DNA of 64,000 nucleotides from an uncultured Blautia sp. (GTDB lineage: Bacteria > Bacillota > Clostridia > Lachnospirales > Lachnospiraceae). The notes under the pieces are model-generated. The model did not search any database. It was given only the letters and a program-made list of their open reading frames with translations, and was not told the DNA's origin. Made by a program: the position numbers and the translations under genes. How positions within the stretch are numbered: position 1 is the stretch's first letter; each line of letters begins with the position of its first letter. Below, piece after piece: positions 8,580-16,740 of this stretch. The stretch is from the NCBI GenBank assembly GCA_934364795.1, contig CAKRMK010000014.1, forward strand, positions 10,773 through 74,772, given 5' to 3'.

Positions 8580-8915
8580 TTAAATCTTATCAGCAACTAA
8601 AGTCAGTGCTTTCATTATATTAACAAATTTACGATACTGGACATCGCCTTTGGACTTTACCTCGGAGATAAGCGCCGTTATTTCAGAGTCTGTTTCGGAG
8701 ATTTCATCAAGCAGTAGATAATCAATACTGATATTCAGAACTGAACAAATAGAGACCAGCGTCTCCAGGGACATAGCTCTGGTTCCTCTCTCAATATGTC
8801 CAAGAAAGGCTGTGGAGATTCCTGTTAATTCTGCCAGTTGCTCCTGGGAGTAGGAATGGGCAATGCGTGATTGTCTTATCTTCTGACCGATTTCTGTATA
8901 ATCAATAGATCTCAT
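8580..8915 (-). CDS. Xre-family helix-turn-helix regulator
   Basis: A 111-residue protein with an N-terminal HTH_3 domain (about residues 8-65); the recognition helix area is SQEQLAELTGISTAFLGHIE. The C-terminal half is charged and helical and may dimerise. An AAGGAGG site precedes the ATG. It is divergent from the gene at 9119, and two direct repeats in between are likely operators. In integrative elements such regulators usually hold the element silent or control cargo; which applies here is not shown. Confidence 0.88.
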   Translation of the reverse strand: MRSIDYTEIGQKIRQSRIAHSYSQEQLAELTGISTAFLGHIERGTRAMSLETLVSICSVLNISIDYLLLDEISETDSEITALISEVKSKGDVQYRKFVNIMKALTLVADKI

Positions 8916-8970
8916 AAAAAACCTCCTTGTAATAATGATTATGCAATCAAAATCTTAAAATACAAATAAA

Positions 8971-9015
8971 CTGACAGAATTAAATGTTGACTGATAGAAT
9001 CATGCAGAATATAAT
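8971..9015 (+). promoter_or_regulatory. Promoter with two operator-like repeats
   Basis: TTGACT (8987-8992), 17 bases and TATAAT (9010-9015) form a near-consensus promoter. CTGACAGAAT (8971-8980) and CTGATAGAAT (8991-9000) repeat at 20-bp spacing, two helical turns, flanking and overlapping the -35 box; they are candidate binding sites for the divergent Xre protein. Confidence 0.65.
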
Positions 9016-9118
9016 AAAAGAAAATAGAAATATAAGAAATTACATTGATAATTGTGAAAAATGATTTATTGGGTGCAGAAAAACATATTTTGTTTTAGCT
9101 GAGTTGGAGGTACGTGCT

Positions 9119-9613
9119 ATGCAACAGACTTTTGAGCTATTGGGAAGAAATGTTACATTTAAAAACAAAGAATGTATATATTTTGGGATATTAAAAAACG
9201 AAGAGTATAAAAGCAAACTGAGAGAGATTTATAACCAACAGGAACCGGAATTCCAAAAGGAACTGGAAACTTATAAGAATAGTGGTGAGACCGTAACTAA
9301 TTATGAGGGCTATTTTCGTGAAATTAGAAGAATTGGTGAAAAATATTTGAATCCAGGACTAGAATATATACTTTCAATTTTATGTCAATATAAATTATAT
9401 GATATTACGCTTGGTGATTTAACTGGCAATAAATATCAGGGGTATAGTGATTGGTATAGTAGTTTTCATGAGATATTTAAAGCGTTTCGAGAAATAAATG
9501 ATGCAGTAGCAGAAATAAAATCAAATGCAGCTGATTATAGGAATGAAAATGAAGTTAATTGGAAAAAAATGGAGAGTGGGTTGGCGGAGGCTTTGGAATA
9601 CAAGGCGCATTAA
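9119..9613 (+). CDS. Unknown protein, first half of a frameshifted gene
   Basis: I do not recognise this 164-residue reading frame. It is soluble-looking and helical with many charged residues. The ATG at 9119 follows GGAGG with a spacing of 8; an upstream TTG at 9104 overlaps that site and is rejected. The frame ends soon after a run of seven A (9563-9569), while the next frame continues with a glycine-rich membrane-like segment. One extra base in the A run would join the two into one protein of about 680 residues, so this is probably the N-terminal half of one gene. The low GC content differs from the core genes. Confidence 0.6.
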   Translation: MQQTFELLGRNVTFKNKECIYFGILKNEEYKSKLREIYNQQEPEFQKELETYKNSGETVTNYEGYFREIRRIGEKYLNPGLEYILSILCQYKLYDITLGDLTGNKYQGYSDWYSSFHEIFKAFREINDAVAEIKSNAADYRNENEVNWKKMESGLAEALEYKAH

Positions 9614-11169
9614 AAGGAGCAATGACTGCCAGTTTTATGAATGCAGCTAGTAGTGCGTTACATGGTGCTGTAAATTTAGTGGGAAATACTTTTGTGAATT
9701 ATAAATCCGGGTCTACAGTCCGTGTAGCGATAAAAACAGCAGATGATGCAAGAAGGGCTGTTTATGAAGCTCAGAAAGATAGAACTTATAGCTTGGAATA
9801 TGCGTATTCTAAATTGTTATATGTTTTAAGGGAAGTTCTGGTTGATAATGGAATAGTAGAAGCACCAGATTATGTAAAAGAAGACTCAGCAGAACAGCGT
9901 GTGTATGGTGAAAAAACCAGATATGAAAAGCAATGCAAAATGCTAAATAATGTTGAAAGAGTAGCAGATATTGAAATGAAAAAAGATATACTGGCTGAGT
10001 GTGTTCGTATTGATCCTTTGAGTTCAGATGTATATATAACAATATTAGAACATTTTCCCGAAGCTCTTAGTGAAGTAGAAAGAATTTTTAACTTCATTGA
10101 CGGGGATATTGAAGCAATAAAATATAAGACGTTAAGGAGAGTGTCTGGACTACTCCTTACTTGGTGGAAAGAGGTAGTTGAAAAGAATGGAAATTATGAG
10201 TCTCAAATAGTTCCATACAGTAAATTACAAGAAGCAAGAAAAAAACTGGCTGACGGTGAAAAAAGGACAGGATGGATTTCGCAAAGACTGCGAGATGAAA
10301 TGGATTATGTCGAGAAATGCTGTATGGTTGAATACTGCAAGGTCATAGACATTTCTACAGACTTTGATTTCAAGACTTTAAAGAAAGCTAAAATAGTAGA
10401 TGGGCAAGTTGTAATTGAAGATGAAATTTCATTAGTGGAAAAAGCTGAAGCTGCCAAAGAAGAAGTACGAAAAATATATGAATCATTAAAAGTAAATGAT
10501 GAAGAGGATTTAAAAAATGCCAAAAGCAAGATTACTGTAATTAATCGTAAATATAAATTGGCAGAAGATTTTTTAAAGGAATTAGATTATCGGCTAGCTA
10601 AAATTGATTTGGAAAAACGTACTTTTGATGGAGTATTATATGCAACTAGAGAGGAAGCCAAATCAGTAGAGGAACGTACGTTAGATGGAATAACATATGA
10701 TACGTTGGAAGAAAAAAATGAAGCAGAGAAGGAAGGCATGAAAATTCTTGAGATTCTTGAAAATGGTGTTAGTAATGGTGATGACGGAGAACTCTTAGAT
10801 GCATGGAAAAAAATTAAAACTATAAAGTTTGTGAGCAAAAATGCTGATCTGTATCTTAATACCATTGAACAGGAAATCTGTAAAAGATATCAAGAATATT
10901 TGAAGGAAAAGAAAGAATTAGAAGAGAGCCCACTGAATAAAAAAGTAGGCATTTGTGTGAGTGTAGCCCTTACAATTGGTGGAGTGGTGTTACTGCTTAT
11001 AGGGGGAATTATATTAAAAGCTATAGGATTATATATGGTGATTTCTCCTTGGAAAGTAATATATTATGATGATAAAAAGAAGTTTGAAAAACTGGAAATA
11101 ACGGTAAATAAAAAGAAAAAGATTTATGATGGCGTAAGTATGGATAATGGAAAATTAGTAATAAAATGA
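9559..11169 (+). CDS. Unknown protein, second half of frameshifted gene; C-terminal membrane helix
   Basis: This frame has no good start of its own: it opens with a TTG at 9559 without a ribosome site, or an ATG at 9622 with AAGGAG only two bases away. It begins with a glycine-rich hydrophobic stretch (WVGGGFGIQGALKGAMTAS), has a long helical middle, two copies of a short motif (RTFDGVLYATREEAKSV and RTLDGITYDTLEEKNEA) and a C-terminal hairpin of hydrophobic segments near residues 470-510. It is likely membrane-associated. I cannot assign a function. The overlap with the previous frame is best read as a frameshift, either decay or recoding. Confidence 0.6.
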   Translation: MEKNGEWVGGGFGIQGALKGAMTASFMNAASSALHGAVNLVGNTFVNYKSGSTVRVAIKTADDARRAVYEAQKDRTYSLEYAYSKLLYVLREVLVDNGIVEAPDYVKEDSAEQRVYGEKTRYEKQCKMLNNVERVADIEMKKDILAECVRIDPLSSDVYITILEHFPEALSEVERIFNFIDGDIEAIKYKTLRRVSGLLLTWWKEVVEKNGNYESQIVPYSKLQEARKKLADGEKRTGWISQRLRDEMDYVEKCCMVEYCKVIDISTDFDFKTLKKAKIVDGQVVIEDEISLVEKAEAAKEEVRKIYESLKVNDEEDLKNAKSKITVINRKYKLAEDFLKELDYRLAKIDLEKRTFDGVLYATREEAKSVEERTLDGITYDTLEEKNEAEKEGMKILEILENGVSNGDDGELLDAWKKIKTIKFVSKNADLYLNTIEQEICKRYQEYLKEKKELEESPLNKKVGICVSVALTIGGVVLLLIGGIILKAIGLYMVISPWKVIYYDDKKKFEKLEITVNKKKKIYDGVSMDNGKLVIK

Positions 11170-11221
11170 AATGCTAATTTATGAAAAATGCACTATATAA
11201 AATTTACGAAGGAGATCAGCT

Positions 11222-12253
11222 ATGAATAAAAAGATGGACTTAAAAAAGATATGTGTTCTTTCTACAATTGGTACAACTGCATTAATTGCCAATCCATTTC
11301 AATGTTTTGCAGATAATAAAGTCATTCAAGTAATATCAACTTATGATGCATTCCAAGCTACTGAGGCGGTTCCAAGTGATGATTCTGATTTTGGTATGTA
11401 TGACCCATATGGTTATGATAATTCTGAATCGGATTATGATGATTCTGATTCAAATTATTGTAATGAGGACGAATCTGATGTAGAGACAAGTGAAGAAGAG
11501 GAATTGGGGACTATGCCAGATATACACGGAATAATAGAAAAATATAATTTACAAGAATTACAGGAAGTTGCTGATGAGTGGTATTCGCAGATGCAAGGGT
11601 TAATGGATGATGTAAATAATATGGATAGCAGTGTGTGGACTATTCGTCTTTGGTACAATGATTATGATAAATGTTATGAAGGATTAGATGAAGCGTATGA
11701 TGATCAATATACCTATTTAGGATATGATCTGGTGAATAATAAGCCAGAGGGAGAGGGGTTAATATATTATGGAGACGTTTTGACGACATGGCAGGATGAA
11801 TCTTTTGCAAGAAAAACTGTTGCAAAATATATAGGAAAATTAAAAGAAGGAAAACCAGAAGGGGTTGGTTTTGAATCTTTTTGTTCAAATATATACGGTA
11901 TTGTAGATTTAACTACAGAATTTGCCTTTGGTGAATATGAAGATGGCTTGTTAAATGGAACTGGAATGTATATAACTGGAGAGGGTGATTCACAGATGTT
12001 TCTTTGTGGAGAATTTGTAGATGGTGTTGCAGAGGGAAAAGTAGCTATATATAGCCATAAAGGAAAACTGTTTGAAGGAACTATGGAAAATGGTGTTAAG
12101 TATGGTGAAGGAAAAGAATATTACGAAAATGGAAATTTGAAGTATGAAGGCGAGTTTAAAGATGGAGTATATGACGGAGAAGGCATTTTATACGACAAGT
12201 ATGGAGATGAAACTTTCAGTGGAACATGGGAAGAGGGAGTGGCTATTTTTTAA
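11222..12253 (+). CDS. Secreted MORN-repeat protein
   Basis: A 343-residue protein with a signal peptide (KKM...LKK, hydrophobic core, cleavage near CFA-DNK), an acidic Asp/Ser/Tyr-rich stretch (about residues 55-95) and at least five MORN-like repeats from about residue 190 onward, for example YIGKLKEGKPEGVGF and YEGEFKDGVYDGEG. MORN repeats form beta-hairpin ladders in binding or scaffold proteins; no enzyme domain is visible. GGAGAT precedes the ATG. It follows the frameshifted gene by 52 bases and probably shares its promoter. The gene's end looks decayed. Confidence 0.8.
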   Translation: MNKKMDLKKICVLSTIGTTALIANPFQCFADNKVIQVISTYDAFQATEAVPSDDSDFGMYDPYGYDNSESDYDDSDSNYCNEDESDVETSEEEELGTMPDIHGIIEKYNLQELQEVADEWYSQMQGLMDDVNNMDSSVWTIRLWYNDYDKCYEGLDEAYDDQYTYLGYDLVNNKPEGEGLIYYGDVLTTWQDESFARKTVAKYIGKLKEGKPEGVGFESFCSNIYGIVDLTTEFAFGEYEDGLLNGTGMYITGEGDSQMFLCGEFVDGVAEGKVAIYSHKGKLFEGTMENGVKYGEGKEYYENGNLKYEGEFKDGVYDGEGILYDKYGDETFSGTWEEGVAIF

Positions 12254-12264
12254 CATATTTTGAA

Positions 12265-12345
12265 AATATAGGAGAAGGGAACATTATATGACAAGGATGG
12301 AACTGAGTATTATAGTGGAAAGTGGAAAAAGGGGATTATGCTTCA
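12265..12345 (+). pseudogene. Remnant MORN repeats after the MORN gene
   Basis: Downstream of the stop, fragments in shifted frames read GEGTLYDKDG and YYSGKWKKGI, clear MORN units. At least two small indels separate them from the preceding gene, so the original protein was longer by one or two repeats. Confidence 0.6.
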
Positions 12346-12448
12346 TAATAATTTAAAATTTTTAATACGTAAGATAAACTCTTGTATTGATGTAATATTT
12401 CCGTGAAGGAGGAAACCAATTACATAACAAATAGTAACCTGTTATACG

Positions 12449-12478
12449 GAGCTGAGACGTGAGTATGCGTTTCAGCTC
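12449..12478 (+). terminator. Terminator before the DUF5688 operon
   Basis: GAGCTGAGACG pairs with GCGTTTCAGCTC and is followed by TTTTTAC. It separates the MORN gene from the next operon; since it is only about 30 bases before the DUF5688 start it could also act as an attenuator. Confidence 0.65.
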
Positions 12479-12505
12479 TTTTTACTTTCATCAAGGAGGA
12501 ATGAA

Positions 12506-13459
12506 ATGTTAAACTACAAAGAATTCATGGAAACGTTAAAACAGACAATTTATTCACAGACAGGCTGGAAATCTGACTGTATGGGGAGTCTGACGGATGA
12601 AGGACCGACATCGGATACGGCATTGGAGATTCATTATATGAATACCGACAGAGATGCATCTGTTATTTCCATCAGAGTTCCGGAACTGTATGCCAGATAC
12701 CAGATCGGAGAAAGTATTACATCCATAGCGGATTCAGTTATCGGGACAATCCGTGAGGATGACAGATTCTGTCTGGCACAGGCGGTCAGCCAGTGCAAAA
12801 ATTTCGAGCTGGCAAAAGAGCATTTATTTATTAGTGCAGAAAGTATTTACAATGAGGAAGCACTGACACAGTGCATATATCAGACTGTCGGTGATATTGC
12901 AATTTGTCCAAACCTTAAACTGCTAGACCGAAACGGTAAGATGATCGGACTGAAAGTTGCCCCGGAATTTCTGAAATTATGGAAGACAGATGAAAACGAA
13001 GTAATAAAGGAGGCCGTGAGGAATTCATCAAAATTATATCCTGCCAGATATTACAACTTTCTGAAAGCCCTGTTTAAGCAGGAGTATAAAGGGGAAGATT
13101 TCATGGAAGAGGACAGTTCTTCCGTCCTTCTGGAAGGAAGTGGGGACAAGTGTATCAGCACCACCATACTACAGCATGGTGCAGCTGCAATTTTCTATCC
13201 GGGAGTCTGCAGAAAAATCTGTGAAGTATTAGGTGCAGAAAGTTTGTATCTGGTGTTCACATCTGTCCATGAAGTTATGGTATCTGCAGTAAGGGCAGAT
13301 ATGTCAGTGGAAGAAATGCAGAGAAGACTGCACAACGGATCCAGGACAGTAAAAGAACCAGAAGAGAAGCTGACAGAACAGGTTTATTGCTATGATGGAA
13401 AAAGTAACTGCATCCGTCTGGCAAAAGGTGAGGGAAAAGTGTTTCAGTGTGATGAATAA
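12506..13459 (+). CDS. DUF5688 family protein (first copy)
   Basis: A 317-residue soluble protein that I place in the DUF5688 family, common in Lachnospiraceae mobile elements. The most conserved part is near residues 230-260, with AIFYPGVCRKICEVLGAESLYLVFTSVHEVM. A second member lies at 16741, and the same segment there reads AIFYPGVAKTFCHKLGADGLYLVF. No enzyme motif is recognisable. AAGGAGG precedes the ATG. It opens a cluster with DUF932, YqaJ exonuclease and a Rad52-like protein, so a role in element replication or recombination is plausible but unproven. Confidence 0.8.
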   Translation: MLNYKEFMETLKQTIYSQTGWKSDCMGSLTDEGPTSDTALEIHYMNTDRDASVISIRVPELYARYQIGESITSIADSVIGTIREDDRFCLAQAVSQCKNFELAKEHLFISAESIYNEEALTQCIYQTVGDIAICPNLKLLDRNGKMIGLKVAPEFLKLWKTDENEVIKEAVRNSSKLYPARYYNFLKALFKQEYKGEDFMEEDSSSVLLEGSGDKCISTTILQHGAAAIFYPGVCRKICEVLGAESLYLVFTSVHEVMVSAVRADMSVEEMQRRLHNGSRTVKEPEEKLTEQVYCYDGKSNCIRLAKGEGKVFQCDE

Positions 13460-13472
13460 GGGGGAATCGTAA

Positions 13473-13553
13473 TTGCAGAGAATCATTATCAGTATTTTAT
13501 CAGCAGCAGTTGTAATCTGGGACGAGATCATGAAAAGAAAAGGAGAGAAATAA
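13473..13553 (+). CDS. Small hydrophobic peptide, 26 residues
   Basis: A TTG start follows GGGGGA at a good spacing and opens a 26-residue frame with a hydrophobic stretch (IIISILSAAVVIW) then a basic tail. It fits between two tightly packed genes and its stop is two bases before the next ATG. It could be a small membrane peptide or chance. Confidence 0.4.
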   Translation: MQRIIISILSAAVVIWDEIMKRKGEK

Positions 13554-13555
13554 TT

Positions 13556-14488
13556 ATGGCAGCAAACGTGGAGACAATGTTTTATACAAGAGAAAAACCA
13601 TGGCACGGATTGGGAACAATGGTAGCAGAAGCGCCAAATTCCAAGGATGCATTGCGCCTTGCAGGACTTAACTGGAAAGTTCTCCAGGAGCCAGTCTACA
13701 CAGAAAATGAAGAACTGATCCAGGGGTATAAAGCGAATGTAAGGGACACAGACCGCAAGGTGCTGGGCGTAGTAACAGACCGTTACAAGGTAATCCAGAA
13801 TGAAGAAGCCTTTGCTTTTACAGATACATTACTGGGCGAGGGTGTCCGTTATGAGACAGCCGGTTCCCTGCAGGAAGGACGCCGTGTGTGGATGCTTGCC
13901 AGACTGCCAAGGGAGTTTATCATTGGCGGTGAGCGGATCAGTCCGTATATGGTATTTTCCAATACCCATGACGGTTCGGGAGCCGTGAAGACTGCCCTGA
14001 CTCCAATCCGTGTAGTCTGCAATAACACACTGAACCTGGCACTCCGTACAGCAAAGCGGAGCTGGTCTATGATCCATACTGGGGATATCAGTGGAAAAAT
14101 TGAAGAAGCCAAGAACACCCTGCTTCTGGCAGACGAATACATGACTGCGCTGGGACAGGAATTTGAGAATCTGAGAAAAATCAAGCTGTCAGAGAAACAG
14201 GTATTGGATTATATTAAGATTCTTCTTCCAATGGAAGAAAATTATTCTCTGCTTCAGAAACGTGGTGTAGAAAAACTGAGAGCAGACATGAAAATGAGAT
14301 ATTTTGATGCACCTGATCTGAAAGACGTTGGAAACAACGGATATAGATTTGTAAATGCAGTATCTGATTTTGCAACACATTCTACACCAAGAAGAAAGAC
14401 AGCAAATTATAAAGAAAATATTTTCGCCAGGACAGCTGATGGCAATCCGATGATTGACCGGGCATATCAGCTGGTCAAGGCAGCATGA
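13556..14488 (+). CDS. DUF932 phage/plasmid-like protein
   Basis: A 310-residue protein of the DUF932 / TIGR03299 family, found on plasmids, phages and integrative elements. Family hallmarks are the N-terminal TREKPWHGLGT, the central ISPYMVFSNTHDGSGAVKTA and VVCNNTLNLAL. Its biochemical role is not known; it usually travels with recombination and replication genes, as here. AGGAGAG lies 10 bases before the ATG. Confidence 0.88.
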   Translation: MAANVETMFYTREKPWHGLGTMVAEAPNSKDALRLAGLNWKVLQEPVYTENEELIQGYKANVRDTDRKVLGVVTDRYKVIQNEEAFAFTDTLLGEGVRYETAGSLQEGRRVWMLARLPREFIIGGERISPYMVFSNTHDGSGAVKTALTPIRVVCNNTLNLALRTAKRSWSMIHTGDISGKIEEAKNTLLLADEYMTALGQEFENLRKIKLSEKQVLDYIKILLPMEENYSLLQKRGVEKLRADMKMRYFDAPDLKDVGNNGYRFVNAVSDFATHSTPRRKTANYKENIFARTADGNPMIDRAYQLVKAA

Positions 14489-14498
14489 GTTACCAATG

Positions 14499-14591
14499 GG
14501 ACTATCGCAATAAGCAGTTTTTATGCAGAATATGGATGTTAATCATAATTACATCTATATCGTGTATGGATATCAGCGGATGCGATAGTCC
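14499..14591 (+). promoter_or_regulatory. Long stem-loop with T-run between DUF932 and next gene
   Basis: GGACTATCGCA (14499-14509) and TGCGATAGTCC (14581-14591) are perfect 11-base complements 71 bases apart, followed by TATGTTTTTT. This may be a structured terminator or leader; no protein is convincing in the 135-base gap. Confidence 0.55.
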
Positions 14592-14623
14592 TATGTTTTT
14601 TCAGAGTATAGGAGACAGGCATA

Positions 14624-14968
14624 ATGAAGCAAAAAGTGAAAGAGGAATTAAAACAGGAATTTGTCCAGAAACTTTACGGGGAATTTTCCACTTACAGAGA
14701 ACATCTGCTGTGTGAAAACCCGACTGATCTGATCGCCGAGGCATACAAGATTGAGACGTTTTCATCATTATATGAGGTGCTTCTGGCAAAATCAGCACAG
14801 CTTAGTGATGTTGCGCTTTTAAACCTTTTGAACATGTCAAGCGGGATTCTGGAAGGTATGTACAAGAAATGGCTTGGTGTAAAAGACCATTCTTACCAGG
14901 AACTGGAAGAGTATGTGGGACATGAGGTAGAAGAACTGGAAGGATATGATCTTCCGGAAGCAGTATAA
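14624..14968 (+). CDS. DUF3848-like small protein
   Basis: A 114-residue, acidic, helical protein. The pattern YREHLLCENPTDLIAEAY followed by a helix ending in LEGMYKKWLGV resembles DUF3848 proteins of Lachnospiraceae mobile elements. Function unknown. GGAGAC precedes the ATG. It sits between DUF932 and the exonuclease gene. Confidence 0.55.
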   Translation: MKQKVKEELKQEFVQKLYGEFSTYREHLLCENPTDLIAEAYKIETFSSLYEVLLAKSAQLSDVALLNLLNMSSGILEGMYKKWLGVKDHSYQELEEYVGHEVEELEGYDLPEAV

Positions 14969-15021
14969 AGACGCAAGAAATAAAAGTCTGGAAAATGAAA
15001 GAAAACAGGAGGACAGGAATT

Positions 15022-15957
15022 ATGAGACGAAAAATGACACCGACAGGGAACCTTACAAGAGAAGAATGGTTACAGCTTAGAAGAAACGGAATCGGTGGTT
15101 CCGATGCTTCTGTGATCATGGGAAAAAATCCTTACAGAAGTATTTTACAGCTGTGGGAAGAAAAAACAGGAAAGCTGCCAGTTACAGATAACGGAAACGA
15201 GTTTACTTACTGGGGAAATGTGATGGAGCCGATTATCCGTAAGGAATTTATGAACCGTACCGGGCTTAAGGTGCGCCAGAAACATGCAATGATTTTTCAC
15301 GAAGAGTATCCGTATCTGTTTGCAGATGTAGACGGAATTGTTACAGACGAGCGGGGTGAGAAATGTATCTTTGAAGCAAAGACAGCGAGTCAGTATAAGG
15401 CTGACCAGTGGGAAAATGGTGTACCCGAGGAATATGTATTGCAGGTACAGCACTACCTGGCGGTATGCGGCATGAATAAGGCATATATAGCGGCACTGAT
15501 TGGTGGCAATAAATTTGTCTTCACCATAATTTACAGAGATGATTCCTTAATTGAAGAACTGATCGTCAAGGAAAAGGAGTTCTGGGAAGAGTGCGTACTT
15601 ACGGACACAGAGCCTATTGTAGATGATTCTGAGGCAACCCAGGAATATCTGAATACAAAATATAGCAATTCTGTTGCAAGTACGATTCAGCTTAATGTAG
15701 ACATGAAAAAAGTTATAGCAGAGTACCAGGACGTTGATTCAAAAGTCAAAGAACTTGAGAAAAAGAAAACTGGACTTGCCAATCAGATCAAGGCTGTTAT
15801 GGGGGCATACGAGACTGGTGAACTAGATGGAATTGTTGTTTCCTGGAAGAAATTCAGCCGGGAATCTGTGGACGGCAGAAGGCTTCGAAGGGAAAAACCA
15901 GAAATATTTGCAGAGTATAGCAATGTCAGCTCATATAGAAAATTGTCTGTTGCATAG
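15022..15957 (+). CDS. YqaJ-family phage recombination exonuclease
   Basis: A 311-residue YqaJ / lambda-exonuclease family nuclease that resects double-stranded DNA 5' ends for single-strand annealing. The N-terminal REEWLQLRRNGIGGSDASVI is diagnostic, and the PD-(D/E)XK core shows as LFADVDGIV followed by IFEAKTA, with EYVLQVQHYLAV after it. The C-terminal third is coiled. AGGAGG lies before the ATG at 15022, which is preferred over 14995. Its partner is the annealing protein encoded next. Confidence 0.92.
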   Translation: MRRKMTPTGNLTREEWLQLRRNGIGGSDASVIMGKNPYRSILQLWEEKTGKLPVTDNGNEFTYWGNVMEPIIRKEFMNRTGLKVRQKHAMIFHEEYPYLFADVDGIVTDERGEKCIFEAKTASQYKADQWENGVPEEYVLQVQHYLAVCGMNKAYIAALIGGNKFVFTIIYRDDSLIEELIVKEKEFWEECVLTDTEPIVDDSEATQEYLNTKYSNSVASTIQLNVDMKKVIAEYQDVDSKVKELEKKKTGLANQIKAVMGAYETGELDGIVVSWKKFSRESVDGRRLRREKPEIFAEYSNVSSYRKLSVA

Positions 15958-15978
15958 GGATTACAGGGGGAAAAGCTA

Positions 15979-16713
15979 ATGGCAGAAAAAAGAATCCGGA
16001 ATTTAAATCCGGAAGAGATTGAGTGCCGTGTAGGTGCAATCATGGAGCAGGGGATTACTCTGCTCCTTTATAAAAATGCAAGGGTAGACCAGACCATACT
16101 GGACGAAGTGTTTGGAATCTGCGGATGGCAGAGACGGCATAATATGATCGGAAATGAACTGTACTGTATCCTCAGTATCTGGGATGATGAGAAAAAACAG
16201 TGGGTTCAGAAGGAAGATGTAGGAACAGAAAGCGACTATGAAAAGGCGAAAGGTGCCGCATCGGACTCTTTTAAACGGGCCTGCTTTAATATTGGAATTG
16301 GACGGGAGCTGTATTCGGCTCCTTTTATTTATATTCCCATAAATAAAGTGCGGATGGGCGAAAAGAATGGGAGAAAGTCTGTGAAGGACAGCTTTTCTGT
16401 GAAGATGATACAGACCTCTGCCGATAAGGTGATCACAGCACTGGAGATTGTAAACCAGAGAAGTGAAAAGGTGTTTAGCTATCAGATGTCAGAAGCAGCT
16501 TCCATACAAGTGGCAGATTCTGAGGGTGAGAAAGAGCAAGTCCAGAGAATATCAGAGAGGGAAATTCAGATCTTGTATGCGGAGCTTGGAAGAACCGGGG
16601 TTACGATGCAGCAGATCCTGAAAAGGTATGAAATCGCATCCATACAGGAACTGGACCAGGTGACTTATAAGAGAGCACTCAATGGCCTGAAACGGACGAA
16701 AAATGCAGCATAA
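15979..16713 (+). CDS. Rad52/Sak-like single-strand annealing protein
   Basis: A 244-residue protein whose N-terminal part matches the phage Rad52/Sak group: a GWQRRH segment, then a segment ending in KGAASDSFKRACFNIGIGRELY. These proteins bind single-stranded DNA and anneal complementary strands. It lies 21 bases after the YqaJ exonuclease, forming the classic exonuclease plus annealase pair. The C-terminal 70 residues look like a separate small helical domain. The pair may help circularisation, replication or recombination of the element. Confidence 0.85.
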   Translation: MAEKRIRNLNPEEIECRVGAIMEQGITLLLYKNARVDQTILDEVFGICGWQRRHNMIGNELYCILSIWDDEKKQWVQKEDVGTESDYEKAKGAASDSFKRACFNIGIGRELYSAPFIYIPINKVRMGEKNGRKSVKDSFSVKMIQTSADKVITALEIVNQRSEKVFSYQMSEAASIQVADSEGEKEQVQRISEREIQILYAELGRTGVTMQQILKRYEIASIQELDQVTYKRALNGLKRTKNAA

Positions 16714-16740
16714 AACAAAGAAAATGGAGGAGAAATCAAT

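Noticed and set aside
9119..11169. Claiming programmed frameshifting
   Set aside because: The A7 run permits it, but no stimulatory structure is evident and a simple one-base loss explains the data equally well.
14485..14715. A 76-codon frame after the DUF932 gene
   Set aside because: It runs through the long inverted repeat and overlaps the start of the next gene, which has a proper ribosome site.
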